Counted from the first letter of the stretch, positions 21,554 through 33,068 are shown. The stretch: 64,000 nt of DNA from Budorcas taxicolor (GCF_023091745.1 NC_068910.1:4872272-4936271); one strand, 5' to 3'. Notes: generated by a model not told the origin, from the letters alone. Numbers and translations are program-made.

Positions 21554-22019
21554 AAAAAAAAAAGAATGTAGAATGTCTCATGAGTAATGTTGGATATTGA
21601 TTAATATTTATTGTATGTTGAGATGGTAATATTTTGGACACCTTGGCTGGCACACCCTGGTTTTTTTCAGAATTGCGATGAAGGCTGTTCTCTCTTCATG
21701 GGATGGCCAGTAAGAATGCTACTCATTTCCTCTAGTCACCCATGCCTTGCCCGTAGGAAGCCCTCAGAACAGTTTGTTGAGGAAAAGGATGAAGCAGGAA
21801 CACCCCTCCTTGGCTAAATTCCCTCTTTCAGACATTGCTGTGCCATTTTGTTGATCAGCTTCATCACAGATGGGAAAGAAGAGAGATTGTGGGTACATCA
21901 AGTGTGTGAAAGAAAGAGTAGCTTACTGGGGTGTTGTGCTGTCATTCAAGGAAAGCAACTGGGTACAGATCATCCAAACACAATGGCTACTCTTTGTGCA
22001 GAGGCTTAACAGCTTTTAA
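21554..22019. other. Unassigned
   Basis: A-rich tract, then unique-looking sequence; no recognised gene. Confidence 0.4.
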
Positions 22020-22150
22020 TAAACACATCTCTGAAAGCTTGTTCATGGGCATTGTCTAACTTAAGCCTCATAAGAGTGCCGTGAGATGTATATTATCCTC
22101 ATTTGCAGGTGAGGGAACTCTCATCTCTCCTCTGACAGTTGACTGCTCAC
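22020..22150 (-). repeat. MIR fragment
   Basis: 'ttgtctaacttaagcctcataag', 'tattatcctcatttgcaggtg' and 'agggaactc' follow antisense MIR. Confidence 0.65.
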
Positions 22151-23067
22151 AGCCAAGTCTCTCTGGTTTAGATCACCTGCCTAGCCCTGTGGGATTTGAG
22201 GTTTTGATCCTCCCCTGTTCCTTGGCCAATTACATAATCTTATATTGAAAAATTGATGGAAACCAAATGAGTAGGGTCCAATCTATGTTTTAGCCCAAAA
22301 TCCTTGATTGAAATTTTTAACCAAATGCATTTATATTGTGAGCTAAATATTTATTTAGACTTGATTCGATCCCTAGGACAGGAGACTCCATTTGAGTGTC
22401 TTTTGTAAGCTCACTCTAGTTGTTTGACACCACCTTTTTATGCATCCTTCATAACTCGAACATAATTTTAAGGTTTCCTTTTTGGGAGGACCAGATGCTG
22501 AAAGCCGTTTGTTTTTCAAACGTTGGAGCTCTTCCAGAACCTGAAGCTAATCGAAGCACGTAAGTGAATTCACTGGGAGGTGACCCATTTTCCAATTGAG
22601 CAGGTGAGGGAGGGGCTTGGGGTCATATTTTCACTATTTTTATTAGGAGCACAGCCACAGCCAGCACAAATGTAGAGCTGTCAGTGGTTTTATTTAACTA
22701 GAACAGCAAACATATGTTTTCCAGATATTTTTATTCAAGACCAAAAAAAGAAGATTTTTTTGAAGTGAAAGAATGAGAGTTTTCGAAATGTTTAACTCAT
22801 TTCTAAATGTAAAATACTTTTATTTTAAAAATATGCAGTAAGCATATTTTATGATGTTTCCATCAGAATATTTTTATGCTTTTTAAAAAAATATTTTTAT
22901 GATGTTTCCATCAGGTTTTCATGTGAAAAAGGATTACTTTATGCAGTTACGTACATACATATGATTATGTAGCCACTACTCTTCTCAGTTTTTCTCTTTT
23001 TACTCAGAGAAGAGAAAGCATTTCTGCTTTCCAATTTCCAAATGGTATTTCCACATAGTATTAACTT
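22151..23067. other. Unassigned AT-rich stretch with a short direct repeat
   Basis: About 900 bp of AT-rich sequence with no element recognised. TTTATGATGTTTCCATCAG occurs twice (about 22847-22866 and 22896-22915), a local duplication. Confidence 0.45.
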
Positions 23068-23078
23068 ATCTAAAGAAA

Positions 23079-23294
23079 GGAGCTTCCCTGGTGACTTATA
23101 CTGTAAAGAATCTGCCTGCCATATAGGAGATGCAGGTTCGATCCCTGGGTTGGGAAGATCCCCTAGAGGAGGAAGTGGAGACCCACTCCAGTATTCTTGT
23201 GTGGGAAATCCTGTGGACAGAGGAGCCTGGCGAGCTACAGTCCATGGGGTCACAAAGATTTAACACGACTGAGTGACTAACACTTTTAGTCTTC
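23079..23294 (+). repeat. Bov-tA SINE with TSD
   Basis: Full-length Bov-tA bounded by the exact TSD ATCTAAAGAAA at 23068-23078 and 23295-23305. Head 'gagcttccctggtgacttat', box B-like 'ggttcgatccctgggttggg', body 'tggacagaggagcctggcg'. Confidence 0.96.
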
Positions 23295-23354
23295 ATCTAA
23301 AGAAAATACCTACACCTTCTATGCCTATTGCTGTCAGAAGCTTAATTATTGACT

Positions 23355-23600
23355 GAAAGTGACTGTGTGGCTTAACAGGAAAGACGTGACCTCTGGGTGG
23401 TCATCAAACCTAGATTCAAATCCCACCCCTGCTTCTTTTCAGCTAACTGGCCCCAGGAGATCATTTATCCTCTAAAAAGTTGGGTTTCCTCTTCTAGGAA
23501 ATAGGGAGAATTCCTACTTTGCAAGGGTCCTCGTGAGGCTCAAATTACCTGACTGGGGTGGTGTTTTATCCATCGTAAAGCTGATGTATAACATCCTCTC
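23355..23600 (+). repeat. MIR SINE
   Basis: 'gtgtggcttaacaggaaag', 'ctagattcaaatcccacccc' and 'gggtttcctcttctaggaaat' then 'cctcgtgaggctcaaatta' give a nearly complete plus-strand MIR. Confidence 0.75.
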
Positions 23601-23799
23601 TGGTGAGCTGCAGTGATGAGGAGGCAGGGTGGTGTCATGGAAAGAGCTCAGCATCTGAAGATGGGAGAGGAAGGAAGACAGCCCTGCTTAAGCACCTGCT
23701 GCCCTCCTGCCCCTGCACATCACATAAGCTACATCGTTTGCTTTGCAGTGATCCTGCCAGGTGAGTGTTAATGTCCCCCCTTTGCACTCTGTTCTTTAT
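23601..23799. other. Unassigned
   Basis: No recognised feature. Confidence 0.4.
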
Positions 23800-23945
23800 A
23801 CCTCTTAGATTCAAGTTCAAGTTTCCATGTTGCCAGTTGCTATGTGGCCTTGGGGCCAACATTTATTCTAAGTCTCAGTGTTGTTATTGTTGTTGTTTTT
23901 TTAATCTGTAAAACTGCAGTGATATTAATCCTGACATCACATAGT
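23800..23945 (+). repeat. MIR fragment
   Basis: 'gattcaagttcaagtttcc', 'gctatgtggccttggggcc' and 'taatctgtaaaactgcagtg' are plus-strand MIR landmarks, interrupted by a GTT-rich expansion. Confidence 0.55.
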
Positions 23946-23984
23946 AATGCCTCAACTGCCTTTCTGGATACACCCAAACCCAGC

Positions 23985-24228
23985 AGCCCCAACACTTTGG
24001 CCACCTGATGTGAAGAGCCGCTTCATTGGAAAAGACTCTGATGCTGGGAGAGATTGAGGGCAGAGGGAGAATGGGTGACAGAGAATGAGCTGGTTGGATA
24101 GTATCACCAGTTCAATGGACGTGCACTTGAGCAAACACTGGGAGAGAGTGAGGGACAGGGAGGCCTGGCATGCTGCAGTTAGCAAAGAGTTGGACATGAC
24201 TTAGCAGCTGGAACGGCAACAACGAAAG
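23985..24228 (+). mobile_element. BovB LINE 3' end fragment
   Basis: 'caacactttggccacctgatg', 'gactctgatgctgggagag' and 'gggaggcctggcatgctgcag', ending 'ggacatgacttagcagctgg'. Only the last ~245 bp; strongly diverged. Confidence 0.9.
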
Positions 24229-24417
24229 CCTTCTTAGAGTTAGACAGACCAAAAATAAAAAAGTAACAGTTCAAATGGTTACCTTTGGGATCCAGGGGGA
24301 TAATGTGCATAGTAACACCTCACTCTCAGTAGGAGTCGAGTAAAGACATCTGGATATGAATTAAGTTACTTGCACCAGCACACTGGCTTGACTTTGTTTT
24401 AAAGCATCTCAGCACAC
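24229..24417. other. Unassigned
   Basis: Spacer, no recognised feature. Confidence 0.4.
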
Positions 24418-24612
24418 ACCTCTAAAGAACCTGCCTGCCAGTGCAGGAGACATAAGAGACATGGGTTCATCCGTGGGTCAGGAAGATCCTCTGGAGAAGG
24501 AAGTGGCACCCCACTCCAGTATTCTTGCCTAGAGAATCCCATGAAGAGAGGAGTCTGACCGGCTGCAGTCCATGGGGGTCACACAGAGTCTGACACAACT
24601 GAAATGACTTAG
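24418..24612 (+). repeat. Bov-tA SINE, head shortened
   Basis: Starts inside the tRNA-derived part ('aaagaacctgcctgccagtg') and runs through the Bov-A body to 'ctgaaatgacttagcacac'. AGCACACAC occurs at both ends. Confidence 0.9.
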
Positions 24613-25657
24613 CACACACATCTCTTAAAATCTGTAGCAGTTCACACAGTGGAGACGGGACCACAGAAAGGCCAGATCCTGGCCACCTTGCTGAAATGGC
24701 AATGCTGCCTGAAAAACATAGCTGAAGAGTAAGCTGTACACATTGATGGCAGAAATCTCCAGGATGGTGGCAGGAAGTGTGATCCTGATGTCGAATGTCG
24801 GAGGTCGTTCAGAGACAGCAAGAAGAAAAGTGTTCTGGCTCATGGCCTGAACCTCAAAAGGAGAGAGGTGGGGTCCATTGGCAGCTGTGGGAGTCAGGAG
24901 GTCACAGGCTCCATCCCCTGGGCCAGGGGCGTGTGGCCCCTTCACGGCAGGTGCCTACCCCACTCTGTCCACGGCCCAGCTAGTCCGTCTTGTGCTCTCC
25001 CGGCCAGCTGGTCCACAACCACCCTGGGACTCAATGACTGTAGTCATTGGGGGTGGAGGGCCTGCCTGTGTCAGCCTGTTTGATGGAGAACTTTCCAGGT
25101 GCACATTTAAAGGGAAGGAACATCCTCAGACTCCCAGGGAAGAGAAACAGACACCTCCTCCGGCTGGGATTTCTAAGGTGCTGAGAGAACTCTCCCGTGC
25201 TCTGTTCTTCCAGGAAGTGTTCCTGCCTGTAAGTTGAGCCTTCATGGAGTTGGAACCAGGGTGTTTTCAGTGACAGAGCACCTGGAAGTCAGCTTCCTTT
25301 GCAGGGGGTGATGAAACACCTGCATTTCTATGTCTCATAAGAACCGTGGTTGAACTCAGAGTACACCGATGTACTTCGCATGTAGTTGGGCCAGAAACAT
25401 TTTGCTTGATTGAACATGCACACTTATGTGAAACAACCAAACCACAGCCTCAAGCAGACTGGCTCACGGAGGAGAAGAGCTGCTGAGGCTCCAGACAAGT
25501 TTCCCCAGGACCCAGTTTCCAAGAGTCTCCACTGCGTTCATTTCATTTACAGTATTCATTTGCCAAGAGTTCTGGATGCTCTGCTAGTATTTGATAGTAG
25601 TCATCAAAGAAAAATGTCGGGAGAAAAACTTAAAATTGACCAAGTTACTAGTCATTA
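24613..25657. other. Unassigned, about 1 kb
   Basis: No recognised repeat. ORFs of 60-120 codons on both strands share the same GC-rich interval and show no family. No splice-supported exon found. Confidence 0.4.
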
Positions 25658-25732
25658 GCCTGGTGGGCTGTCGTCTCTGGGGTCTCACAGAGTTGGACAC
25701 AACTGAAGCAACTTGGCGGCAGCAGCAGCTTT
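25658..25732 (+). repeat. BOV-A2 3' fragment
   Basis: 'gcctggtgggctgtcgtctc', 'cacagagttggacacaactg' then GGCAGCAGCAG is the last ~75 bp of BOV-A2. Confidence 0.9.
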
Positions 25733-25764
25733 TTTATTAGCAAATCATAAAGAAAAGAATATTA

Positions 25765-25995
25765 TATTTGCGGGACTTTGCAGTCAGAAAGACCTGGGTT
25801 TAAATCAAGAGTATTCTCTATTAGGAGAGTGGGCAAGTTAGTCAATCTCTTGGAACCCACTTCCTCTTCTTTGAGATGGAGATAATACCTTCTTGGCAGG
25901 ATTATTCTCCAGTTTAGCGTTAGTGTCTGTAAAGCCCCCAGCATAGCACCTGCTCCATAGTATGAGGCTTAACAAATGCCAGGTATTGTTAATAC
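25765..25995 (+). repeat. MIR SINE
   Basis: 'cagaaagacctgggtttaaat', 'ttcctcttctttgagatggag', 'aagcccccagcatagcacctg' and 'aacaaatgccaggtattgtta' form an ordered plus-strand MIR. Confidence 0.8.
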
Positions 25996-26069
25996 TCTTG
26001 GCACAAGAACACTTTGTTCAGCTCCTGGAACACCAGTGTTCCATTAGGAGGGAAAGGCTGAGCTGGAAA

Positions 26070-26210
26070 AGGCCTCGAGGGGAATGAATTGTATCCCCCA
26101 ACTGCCGCTGCCTCCCCGCCCCCCCCACCTCCTCCGCCAAAGGAGGCAACAGAGACTCAGAGAGGAGCCGCACAGTCACACAGCAAGTTTGCAGCACATC
26201 AGGCCTAGAA
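26070..26210 (-). repeat. MIR fragment
   Basis: 'ccaaaggaggcaacagagac', 'cacagtcacacagcaagtttg' and 'gcacatcaggcctagaatcc' match antisense MIR. It includes a C-rich run. Confidence 0.6.
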
Positions 26211-27734
26211 TCCAACCTCAGCTGCTTCCCCACCACACTGCGCGGATCCAGCGCCTTTCGAGAGCAGCCCCTACTGCCCCTCAAGGGCACCAGCTGTTGC
26301 CTGCAATTTCTTCTCCTCTGGCTACCTGCCAAGGGCAGAGGATACGCAGTGATTCCCCAGGGGACCCACAACCCACCCCCGCTCCCCAGCTCCTGGTGAC
26401 AGTGTCTGTTAAAGAAAACACTCCTCTCCAGGCTGTGCCCACACGTCTGTGCATCTCATTCTGTTTATTCCTCCCGCTGCGGCTTCGCTCTGTTTGGAGA
26501 GTTTGTCAAGGAGGCTGCCTGCCCTGGCGCCAGGGCATGGCTTGAGACGCTGCCATCGGGCCGGGCTGCAGGTGGGAGCCTGATGCCCGCCTGGGGCTGC
26601 AGACAGCAGGTCTGGGCAGAGGGCAAGGGATGAGGGGTGGAGGGAGACCTGTTGGCACTTGTCTGCGAGTCTCCAGGGAGAGTGAGACACCTGGCACAGG
26701 GCAGGCAGAAGCAACACAGAGGAGCCCAGGTGCACCTTAGCGACCATACAGAGACATCACTATCTTGAACACCATCTTTATTATGTAAAACACGCCCTAA
26801 GCTTTAAAAGATGTCGGTGGGTGCTCCCCCTCCCACCGCAGTTCTGTTTCCCTCCTGGGTTCACAGCTCAGCAGCGGCAGCCGGCCCTCCAATCACCTCC
26901 CTGAACTTCTCTTATGTCACCAGCAGCCAATCAGAGAGGCTGTTGAGTGTGCGATTCCAGGGTTACGACCCCGAGGGTTGATTTAATCCCAGCCAAGACC
27001 GAAGAAGCTTGACAGTTTTCGTCAGCAGGCTGAGCCTTTTAAATGGCTTTCTGAAAGCCTGCATGTTTTTCTAGGGCCACTTACAAACCTTCTCCGCATC
27101 TCCACCCCCCTGCTGACACCTCTTCCGCACACCGAGGTGGAAAGCTGGTTTGCAAAGCCTGCGGCAGAGACCAAGTGCGGGCCCCTGCTTCCTACTGTGC
27201 AGCTCCCAGCTCTGGTCCAGGACCACCTGTGCGTCCCACCTCTGGGTCCCTGGGGGTCCCTTGGATCACATGCTTCTCTAAATCACCCAGACTAGGCTCT
27301 TCTGTCCCAGACCAGGTTATGCTTTGCCAGGACTTCCTAACTTGTCATCCAGGTGCCTCCTTCCCTTGGCGGGATTGTCCCTGGTTTAGGCTCCATATGT
27401 CCCACATGGCTAATACAGGGGACAGCAGGGGAACTCCAGCGGCCTGAAGCAATGCCGTACTTCAGCAGTCTCGGGATTCTGCCTTGCCTTGTGCCGGTTG
27501 CTGGCTGGGGCTGGACTGGGGTGGGAAGCAGAGTTCTGCTCTCTAGCCCAGCCTGTGCTGAGGACCTATCTCTTCTGGAACCCTGATGGTAGCCTCTGCC
27601 TCAAAACTCCCCTTGCTTGGTTTTGATTTTCACCACGAATGAGAGAACTTCTGGATACTCAGGTGTCTACTTGCTTTCATTCTTCCCCTGGTCTGATCTA
27701 GCAGTCAATAAACCGCTGCCCTCCAGACAAACAG
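26211..27734. other. Unassigned 1.5-kb unique-looking block
   Basis: No repeat recognised over the longest clean stretch in the window. Overlapping frames on both strands at 26080-26750 look like GC-rich chance. A low-CpG segment with two CCAAT motifs is listed separately. Confidence 0.4.
26888..26940. promoter_or_regulatory. Paired CCAAT (NF-Y-like) motifs
   Basis: CTCCAATCACC and CAGCCAATCAGAG lie about 40 bp apart. The second is a near-ideal NF-Y site. Paired CCAAT boxes at this spacing are common in promoters and enhancers, but no TATA box, CpG island or transcript signal is visible here. Confidence 0.25.
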
Positions 27735-27920
27735 GCTCCTCTTGGTCTTGTAAATAAAGCTGTGTTTGGACACAGCCAGTCTTGTACATTTAAGTATTGT
27801 CTGTGGCTGCTCACACTACAGCAGTGGAGTCGAGAAGCTGGGATGAAGATCATGTTTTGGGAAAGCCAAAAATGTTTATGATTTGACCCTGCAGAAATTT
27901 TGCCAACCTCTTAAGTCATC
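27735..27920. repeat. hAT-Charlie-type DNA transposon fragment
   Basis: 'gtaaataaagctgtgtttgg', 'acacagccagtcttgtacatt', 'gtattgtctgtggctgctc', 'tgaccctgcagaaattttgcc'. This is the well-known non-autonomous element ending near 'tttgccgacccctg'. Family name not resolved. Confidence 0.65.
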
Positions 27921-28129
27921 TAGCAGGCTGCCCCCACCCCCGCCACCGCAGCTGATCTCTTAAAGCTGAGAGTCGATTGCACCATTCTTTTGTTTACAAA
28001 AAAAGTCTCCCGATTTACACTGTGTAGACAGGCGCTCCCTCCGGCAGCTCCACACAGCCCGGCTCTCACCCCCACCCCTCTCGAATTTGCACCCTCCGCC
28101 TCTGCACACGATCAGCTCTGATGTCACGC
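27921..28129. other. Unassigned
   Basis: C-rich spacer, no recognised feature. Confidence 0.4.
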
Positions 28130-28590
28130 CTTCACCCAGCCTACAACACCCTTGCGCTTTCTCCATCTGTCAGGCCTCTAGACATCCTTTAACACCCAAT
28201 TCACATGTCATCTCCCCTATGCACCCTTCCTGGATGCTCAGCAGAATTAATGGCTCCCTGCTCTGTGCTCTTTGGACAGACAACCACCATTGTGCTGACC
28301 ATATGGGATGGCAATGATGTCTTTATGTGTTTGTCTCCCCCACAAGACAGTGAGCTGCTAGAGATCAGGGACCCTGTCACATTGCCTTTCTGCCCCTGCC
28401 AGGAACCAAGATGAATCCTCCAGATGATAAGTCAGAAACAGACCTTCATAAAAGAGCCAGGAACCTGACTGCAGCATCTTATCCAGGCCACTTCTCACGG
28501 TTGATGCTAGGGTTCTTTCCTATGTCTGGTAGCTGGAATATCGTAGGTGCTCCAGAAAATGTCTTAATGAGTGAGTGTGTAAATATATAT
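28130..28590 (+). repeat. L2 LINE 3' end
   Basis: 'caattcacatgtcatctccc', 'cacccttcctggatgctcag', 'gacagtgagctgctagagatc', 'agggaccctgtcacattgcc' and 'gtaggtgctccagaaaatgtc' follow the L2 3' consensus in order, with a gap near 28410-28480. Confidence 0.75.
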
Positions 28591-28694
28591 ATACATATTT
28601 TTTTTTCTTCTAATCTAACATCAAAATGCGGTAAACACATTGTTACATTTCCTTTATCATCAAGTACCTTCAGGACTTTGAAAAGTAGTCTGCC

Positions 28695-29490
28695 TCTACC
28701 CAAAGATATACAAATGGCCAATAGCACATGAAAAGATGCTCAGTATTATTAACCATTTAGGAAATGGTAAATCAAAACTACAACAAGTTACTTCACACCC
28801 ACTAGGAAGGCCATAATCAAAAAGACAGGTAGTAAGTGTTGGTGGGATGCGGAGTGATTGGAACCGTTGTACACTCTGGTAGGAATGAACCATGGTACAG
28901 ATGATGTATAAAACAGTTTGGTAGTCCATCGAGTTACCAAATGACCTAGCAGTCCCACTCCTGACTGTGTGCTCAGAAGGGATGAAAACACACCTCTGCA
29001 CAAAAACACAGCAATATTCACAGCAGCATTATTCATGATAGCAAAAAAGTAGAAATGGTATAAACGTCCATTGACTGAAAATCGATAAATGTCCATCGAC
29101 TGAAAAATGGATAAGTGTGGTGTCTCCCTTTCAAAGAAATATTATACAGCCTTAAAAAGGAACGAAATTCTAATATGTGTTATGAGATGGATGACCCTTG
29201 AAACATTATACTAAGTGAAAGAAGCCGGTCACAAAAGGCCGCATAGTGTAAGACTGCATTTATATGAAATACTCAGAATAGGTAAATCCATAGAGACAGA
29301 GAGTAGACAAGGGTTGGCCTAGGTTAAGTGGGGATAGAGTTTGAGAGAAAAAGAAGTAACTGCTAATGGACAGGGAGTTTCTTTTTGGGGTTGATGAAAA
29401 TGTTCTGGACTCAGATAGTGGTGATAATTGTACTGTTTTGTGAATATACTAAAATAATTGAACTATACACTTCAAACGGGCTTATTTTAT
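28695..29490 (+). mobile_element. L1M 3' part, plus strand
   Basis: Antiquated L1 ORF2 end and 3' UTR: 'caatagcacatgaaaagatgc', 'ctcctgactgtgtgctcagaa', 'attattcatgatagcaaaaaag', 'gaagccggtcacaaaaggcc', 'tgttctggactcagatagtgg'. A local duplication of 'gtccattgactgaaaat' lies near 29068-29112. No intact ORF. Confidence 0.88.
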
Positions 29491-29589
29491 GGCAGCAGAT
29501 TATAAGCATGTATGTGAGCTTTAAGTACTCTTGTTGAATAGAACTAAAATTGGTGAATTCTACCAATTCATTATCCTGGTTGGGAAATT

Positions 29590-30029
29590 GTACTGTAATT
29601 TTTTTTTCATTGTACTGTAGTTGATGCACAATATTATACAAGTTTTGGGTGTATAACATAGTGATTCACAATTTTAAAGGTTATACTCCTTTGATAGTTG
29701 CTATAAAACAGTGGCTTCCCCCCGACCCTGGTGTTGTGCAATATATCTTTGTAGCTTATCTCGAATAGAAAAGTTCATACCTTTGAATCCCCTGCCCCCT
29801 GCTGCCCCTTCTCCCTTCCCTCTCCTCACTGGTAGCCACTAATTTGTTCTCTGAATCTGCAAGTCTGTTTCTTTATCTCTTGTTGTTGCTGCATTTACTA
29901 GTCTGCTGTAGTTTTCAGATTAAGTATTTGTCTTTCTCTGTCTGACTTATTTCACTCAGCATAATGTCCTCCCAGTCCATCCATGTAGATGGCAAGATTT
30001 CGTTCTTTCTTATGGCTGTGTAATATTCC

Positions 30030-30070
<41 letters not shown>

Positions 30071-31246
30071 CACGTCTTCTTTATTCATTCATTCATTCAT
30101 TGATGGACACTGAGGTTGCTCCCATATCTTGGCTATTGTAAACAATGCTGCTGTGAGCATTGGGGTGCAAATATCTTTTCAATGTAGTGTTTTTCTTTCC
30201 TTCAGGTATATACCCAGGAGTGGAATTATTGGGTCTTATGATAGTTCTAGTCTTAGTTTTCTGAGAGACATTCATACTGTTTCTACAGTCACTGCACCAA
30301 TTTGCTGTCCCTCTAATAGCGTAGAAGAGGATTCCCTTTTCTCCCCATCCTTGCCAGCATTTGTTATTTGTACTCTTTTTTATGATGGGAATTGTGACTG
30401 TGTACGATAATCTCCCATTGTGGCTTTGATTTGCGTGTCTTTAATGATCCATGGTGGTAAGCACTTTTTCATTTGCCTGTTACCCACCTGCATGTCCTCT
30501 TTGGAAAAACGTCTATTTAGGTCTTCGGCCCAGCTTCTACTCAGATTGTTTGTTTGTTTGTTTTTACGATGTTGAGTTGTATGAGCTCTGTGCATGTATT
30601 GGATAGTAACCCCTTATTCACCATGTCATTTGCAAATATCTTCTCCCATTCTGTGGCGTGTCTTTTCATTTTGTGGATGGTTCCCTTTGCTGTACAAAAG
30701 CTTTTAAGTCTAATTAGGTCTCATTTGTTTCTTTTTGCTTTTATGTCCTTTGCTTTAGAAAACAGATCAAAAACAGTTGCTTTATGTCAATGTCAAAATT
30801 TGATTTATGTCAGAGAGTGTTCTGCCTATGTTTTCATGTAGAAATTTTATGGCTTCTGGTCTTACTTTTGGGTCTTTCATCTATTCTGAGTTTATTTTTT
30901 GCATATGGTTAGAGAATATTCTAATTTCAGTCTTTTACTTGTAGATGTCCGGTTTTCCGAACATCGTTTATTGAAGAGATTGTCTTTCCTCCATTGTATA
31001 TTTCTTCCCTTATCATAGATTAATTGCCCATAAGTTTGTGGGTTTATTTATGGGATTCTATCCTATTCCATCGATCTGTGTGTCTGTTTTTGGGCCAGTG
31101 CCATACTGTTTTGATCACTGTAGCTTTGTAGTAGAGTCTGAGGTCAAGGAACGTGATTCCTCCAGCTCTGCACTTCTTTCTCAAGACTGTTTTGGCTATT
31201 CGGAGATCTTTTATGTCTCCATACGAATTGTAAAATTATTTCTTCT
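29590..31246 (-). mobile_element. L1 3' 1.65 kb, antisense
   Basis: A long antisense L1 covering ORF2 C-terminal text and 3' UTR: T-rich tail near 29592, 'ttatttcactcagcataatgtc', 'tatacccaggagtggaattat', 'ggctttgatttgcgtgtcttt', 'ttctcccattctgtggcgtgt', up to 'tttatgtctccatacgaattg'. It faces the plus-strand L1 at 28695-29490. Several stops in every frame. Confidence 0.88.
30034..30068. repeat. (GT)n microsatellite inside L1
   Basis: About 17 GT units expanded at the L1 position that normally reads 'ccattgtgtatat'; likely polymorphic. Confidence 0.93.
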
Positions 31247-31249
31247 AGC

Positions 31250-31375
31250 TTGAACTGTAGTTCTGCAAGGTGTTACCATGGGTGAAAGTTATACAAGATC
31301 TCTCTCTTTTATTTATTACAACTGCATGGAACCTACAGTGATCTAAAAATACAAAGTTTAATTTAAAAACATACT
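31250..31375 (+). repeat. L1M 3'-terminal fragment
   Basis: 'actgtagttctgcaaggtgtt', 'accatgggtgaaagttatac' and 'ctaaaaatacaaagtttaa' match the last ~120 bp of an L1M in plus orientation. Confidence 0.6.
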
Positions 31376-31729
31376 GGATCTTTTTCCTGTTCCTCTCCTC
31401 CCAAAATAAGAATGTCCCAGGAGCAGCATGTCCCTGTTCTTTCAATGACGTTGCTATTTGATGGCATCTCTCACTTGTTGGAAACCACAGGCCTAAGTCA
31501 CTGACACTATGAATTTTTCAGGAGCTGACCAAAGTATTGGATGAACCAAAAATGTTTATTGACTCCAAAAGGTGGAAAGAAAACCACAAAATCACTGACA
31601 AATGTTTAGATGTCTAACAAACTATGATCTTACATCAAACATCAGCTGTAACTCAACTCAGCTTGTGTCCTTCTGTGTGTGTGTGTATCATACATCCTGA
31701 ATATTTAATGTGAGGTATCATGAGGATTT
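31376..31729. other. Unassigned
   Basis: No recognised element apart from a short GT run near 31674-31686. Confidence 0.4.
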
Positions 31730-31965
31730 GAAACCCACAGGTGACCCGGTTTAGAATCCCGTCTTTACCTCTTGCAGCCCTGTGGCTTTGGCTACGTTTC
31801 TTAACTTCTTTGAGTCTCGACCTCATTATCTGTGAGAAGAAAGTTACAGAATCTCCTCCACAACGGTGTTCTGAAGATTAAAATTACATGTATAACTAGT
31901 TCATGTGAAAGCCTCAGTGGGGCACGTGCCCCACAGTAAGGCAGTTGTTACGGTAACACCCGGGA
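31730..31965 (+). repeat. MIR SINE
   Basis: 'ggtttagaatcccgtctttac', 'cttcttaacttctttgagtc'-like core 'tcattatctgtgagaagaaag' and 'gtgttctgaagattaaaatta' support a plus-strand MIR. Confidence 0.65.
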
Positions 31966-32869
31966 TGCCGATTGACACTCTGTTGTTCCCTGACAGATGT
32001 TTGTAGGTCACTGGGGCTGATGCTAAACACCTCAAGCCCAGTAGGTCCTTGGTTCACACTTGACAATGGCTTTGTGCTTAACCAGAGCCAGAGGGACCGC
32101 TTCTATTGCTGGCCCTGCTGGAGGAACAGCTGAAGCAAGAAAACAATGGCCTGTAACAGCGGAGGCTCCAGCTAACATTGTTTTATGAAAACTACAAAAA
32201 CCGTGTGGAAAGACCACACGAGGGGTGGAGCCAGCTAAGATTTGCATCCTGAGGTCAGCTGGTGGTTGACTGAGTCACGAAGTATTTCACACAAATCATG
32301 ATCCGGCAACGACTGTGGTTTTCCTTGCTGAAACACAGGATACCTGTCCTTTAAGAGGTGTTTTTAGAAATCTGTGATTTGTGGTGTCTGACCTGTAAAA
32401 AGGCTTGCATACAACTTAAGTCAAACATGGTGATACACTCACTCAGTCGTCTTTATTGAAAGGCATAAGATTATGTGCCTTGGGATCCCGCCATAGCCTT
32501 AAAGCAAGGCTGGGCTTTCATGTTGCGTCACCTCTGGGATCACTGTTTGGGACAGCTCTGCAAACGTGTGTCAGGGGCTGACACCTCACTGAGCACCAAG
32601 GACATAGAACAGCAGCTCTGACACTCACAGGACCAGACATATATGTGTAAAAGACAAACAGTGATAAAGCAAAACACAACAGCACAGAACAGAAAAAACT
32701 GGCCATCTTCAAGGAATAAACATCAGCGATTCTCTGAATGTTTTATGTTGTTAGTCAGAGATAATGTTGCAAGAAAAATGATCATGGAGATCATATTCGT
32801 GTTTCTAGCTCTTGAAAAGTATTGTTTTAGAAAAACAATAGAACAGTAGAAATGCGCTGATATACTAAG
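31966..32869. other. Unassigned unique-looking sequence
   Basis: About 900 bp with no recognised repeat. It contains the transcription-factor motif cluster below. Confidence 0.4.
32202..32320. promoter_or_regulatory. Candidate enhancer: clustered RUNX, octamer, E-box and AP-1 motifs
   Basis: Within 120 bp: a perfect inverted repeat CGTGTGG/CCACACG (32202-32208, 32214-32220) containing ACCACA (RUNX type), octamer ATTTGCAT (32240-32247), E-box CAGCTG (32256-32261), AP-1 TGAGTCA (32271-32277) and RUNX-type TGTGGTT (32314-32320). Each is an exact match visible in sequence. That they act together is inference. Confidence 0.35.
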
Positions 32870-33045
32870 GCAAGAGATCAGAAATGAAAAGATCAGGGTT
32901 GTGTTACAGGCTCTGCCACTTACCTACTGTGCAACTTTAGCCATGTCCCTTAACCTCTGTGGACTTCAATTTCCTTATTGGTAAAATAATAATAATAAAT
33001 AGCCACCTCACTGGTTTGGTGTGAAGTGAAGTCAGAGAAATGGAG
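32870..33045 (+). repeat. MIR SINE
   Basis: 'gctctgccacttacctactgt', 'cccttaacctctgtggacttc' and 'ccttattggtaaaataataat' are plus-strand MIR. Confidence 0.82.
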
Positions 33046-33068
33046 TCTTATTCATTCATTCATTCATT
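33046..33068. repeat. (ATTC)n tetranucleotide repeat
   Basis: About five ATTC units directly before the CHR SINE tail. Confidence 0.85.

Noticed and set aside
23100..23160. tRNA-Glu-like box A/B sequences in SINE heads
   Set aside because: They are the tRNA-derived heads of Bov-tA and CHR SINEs, not tRNA genes; no intact cloverleaf.
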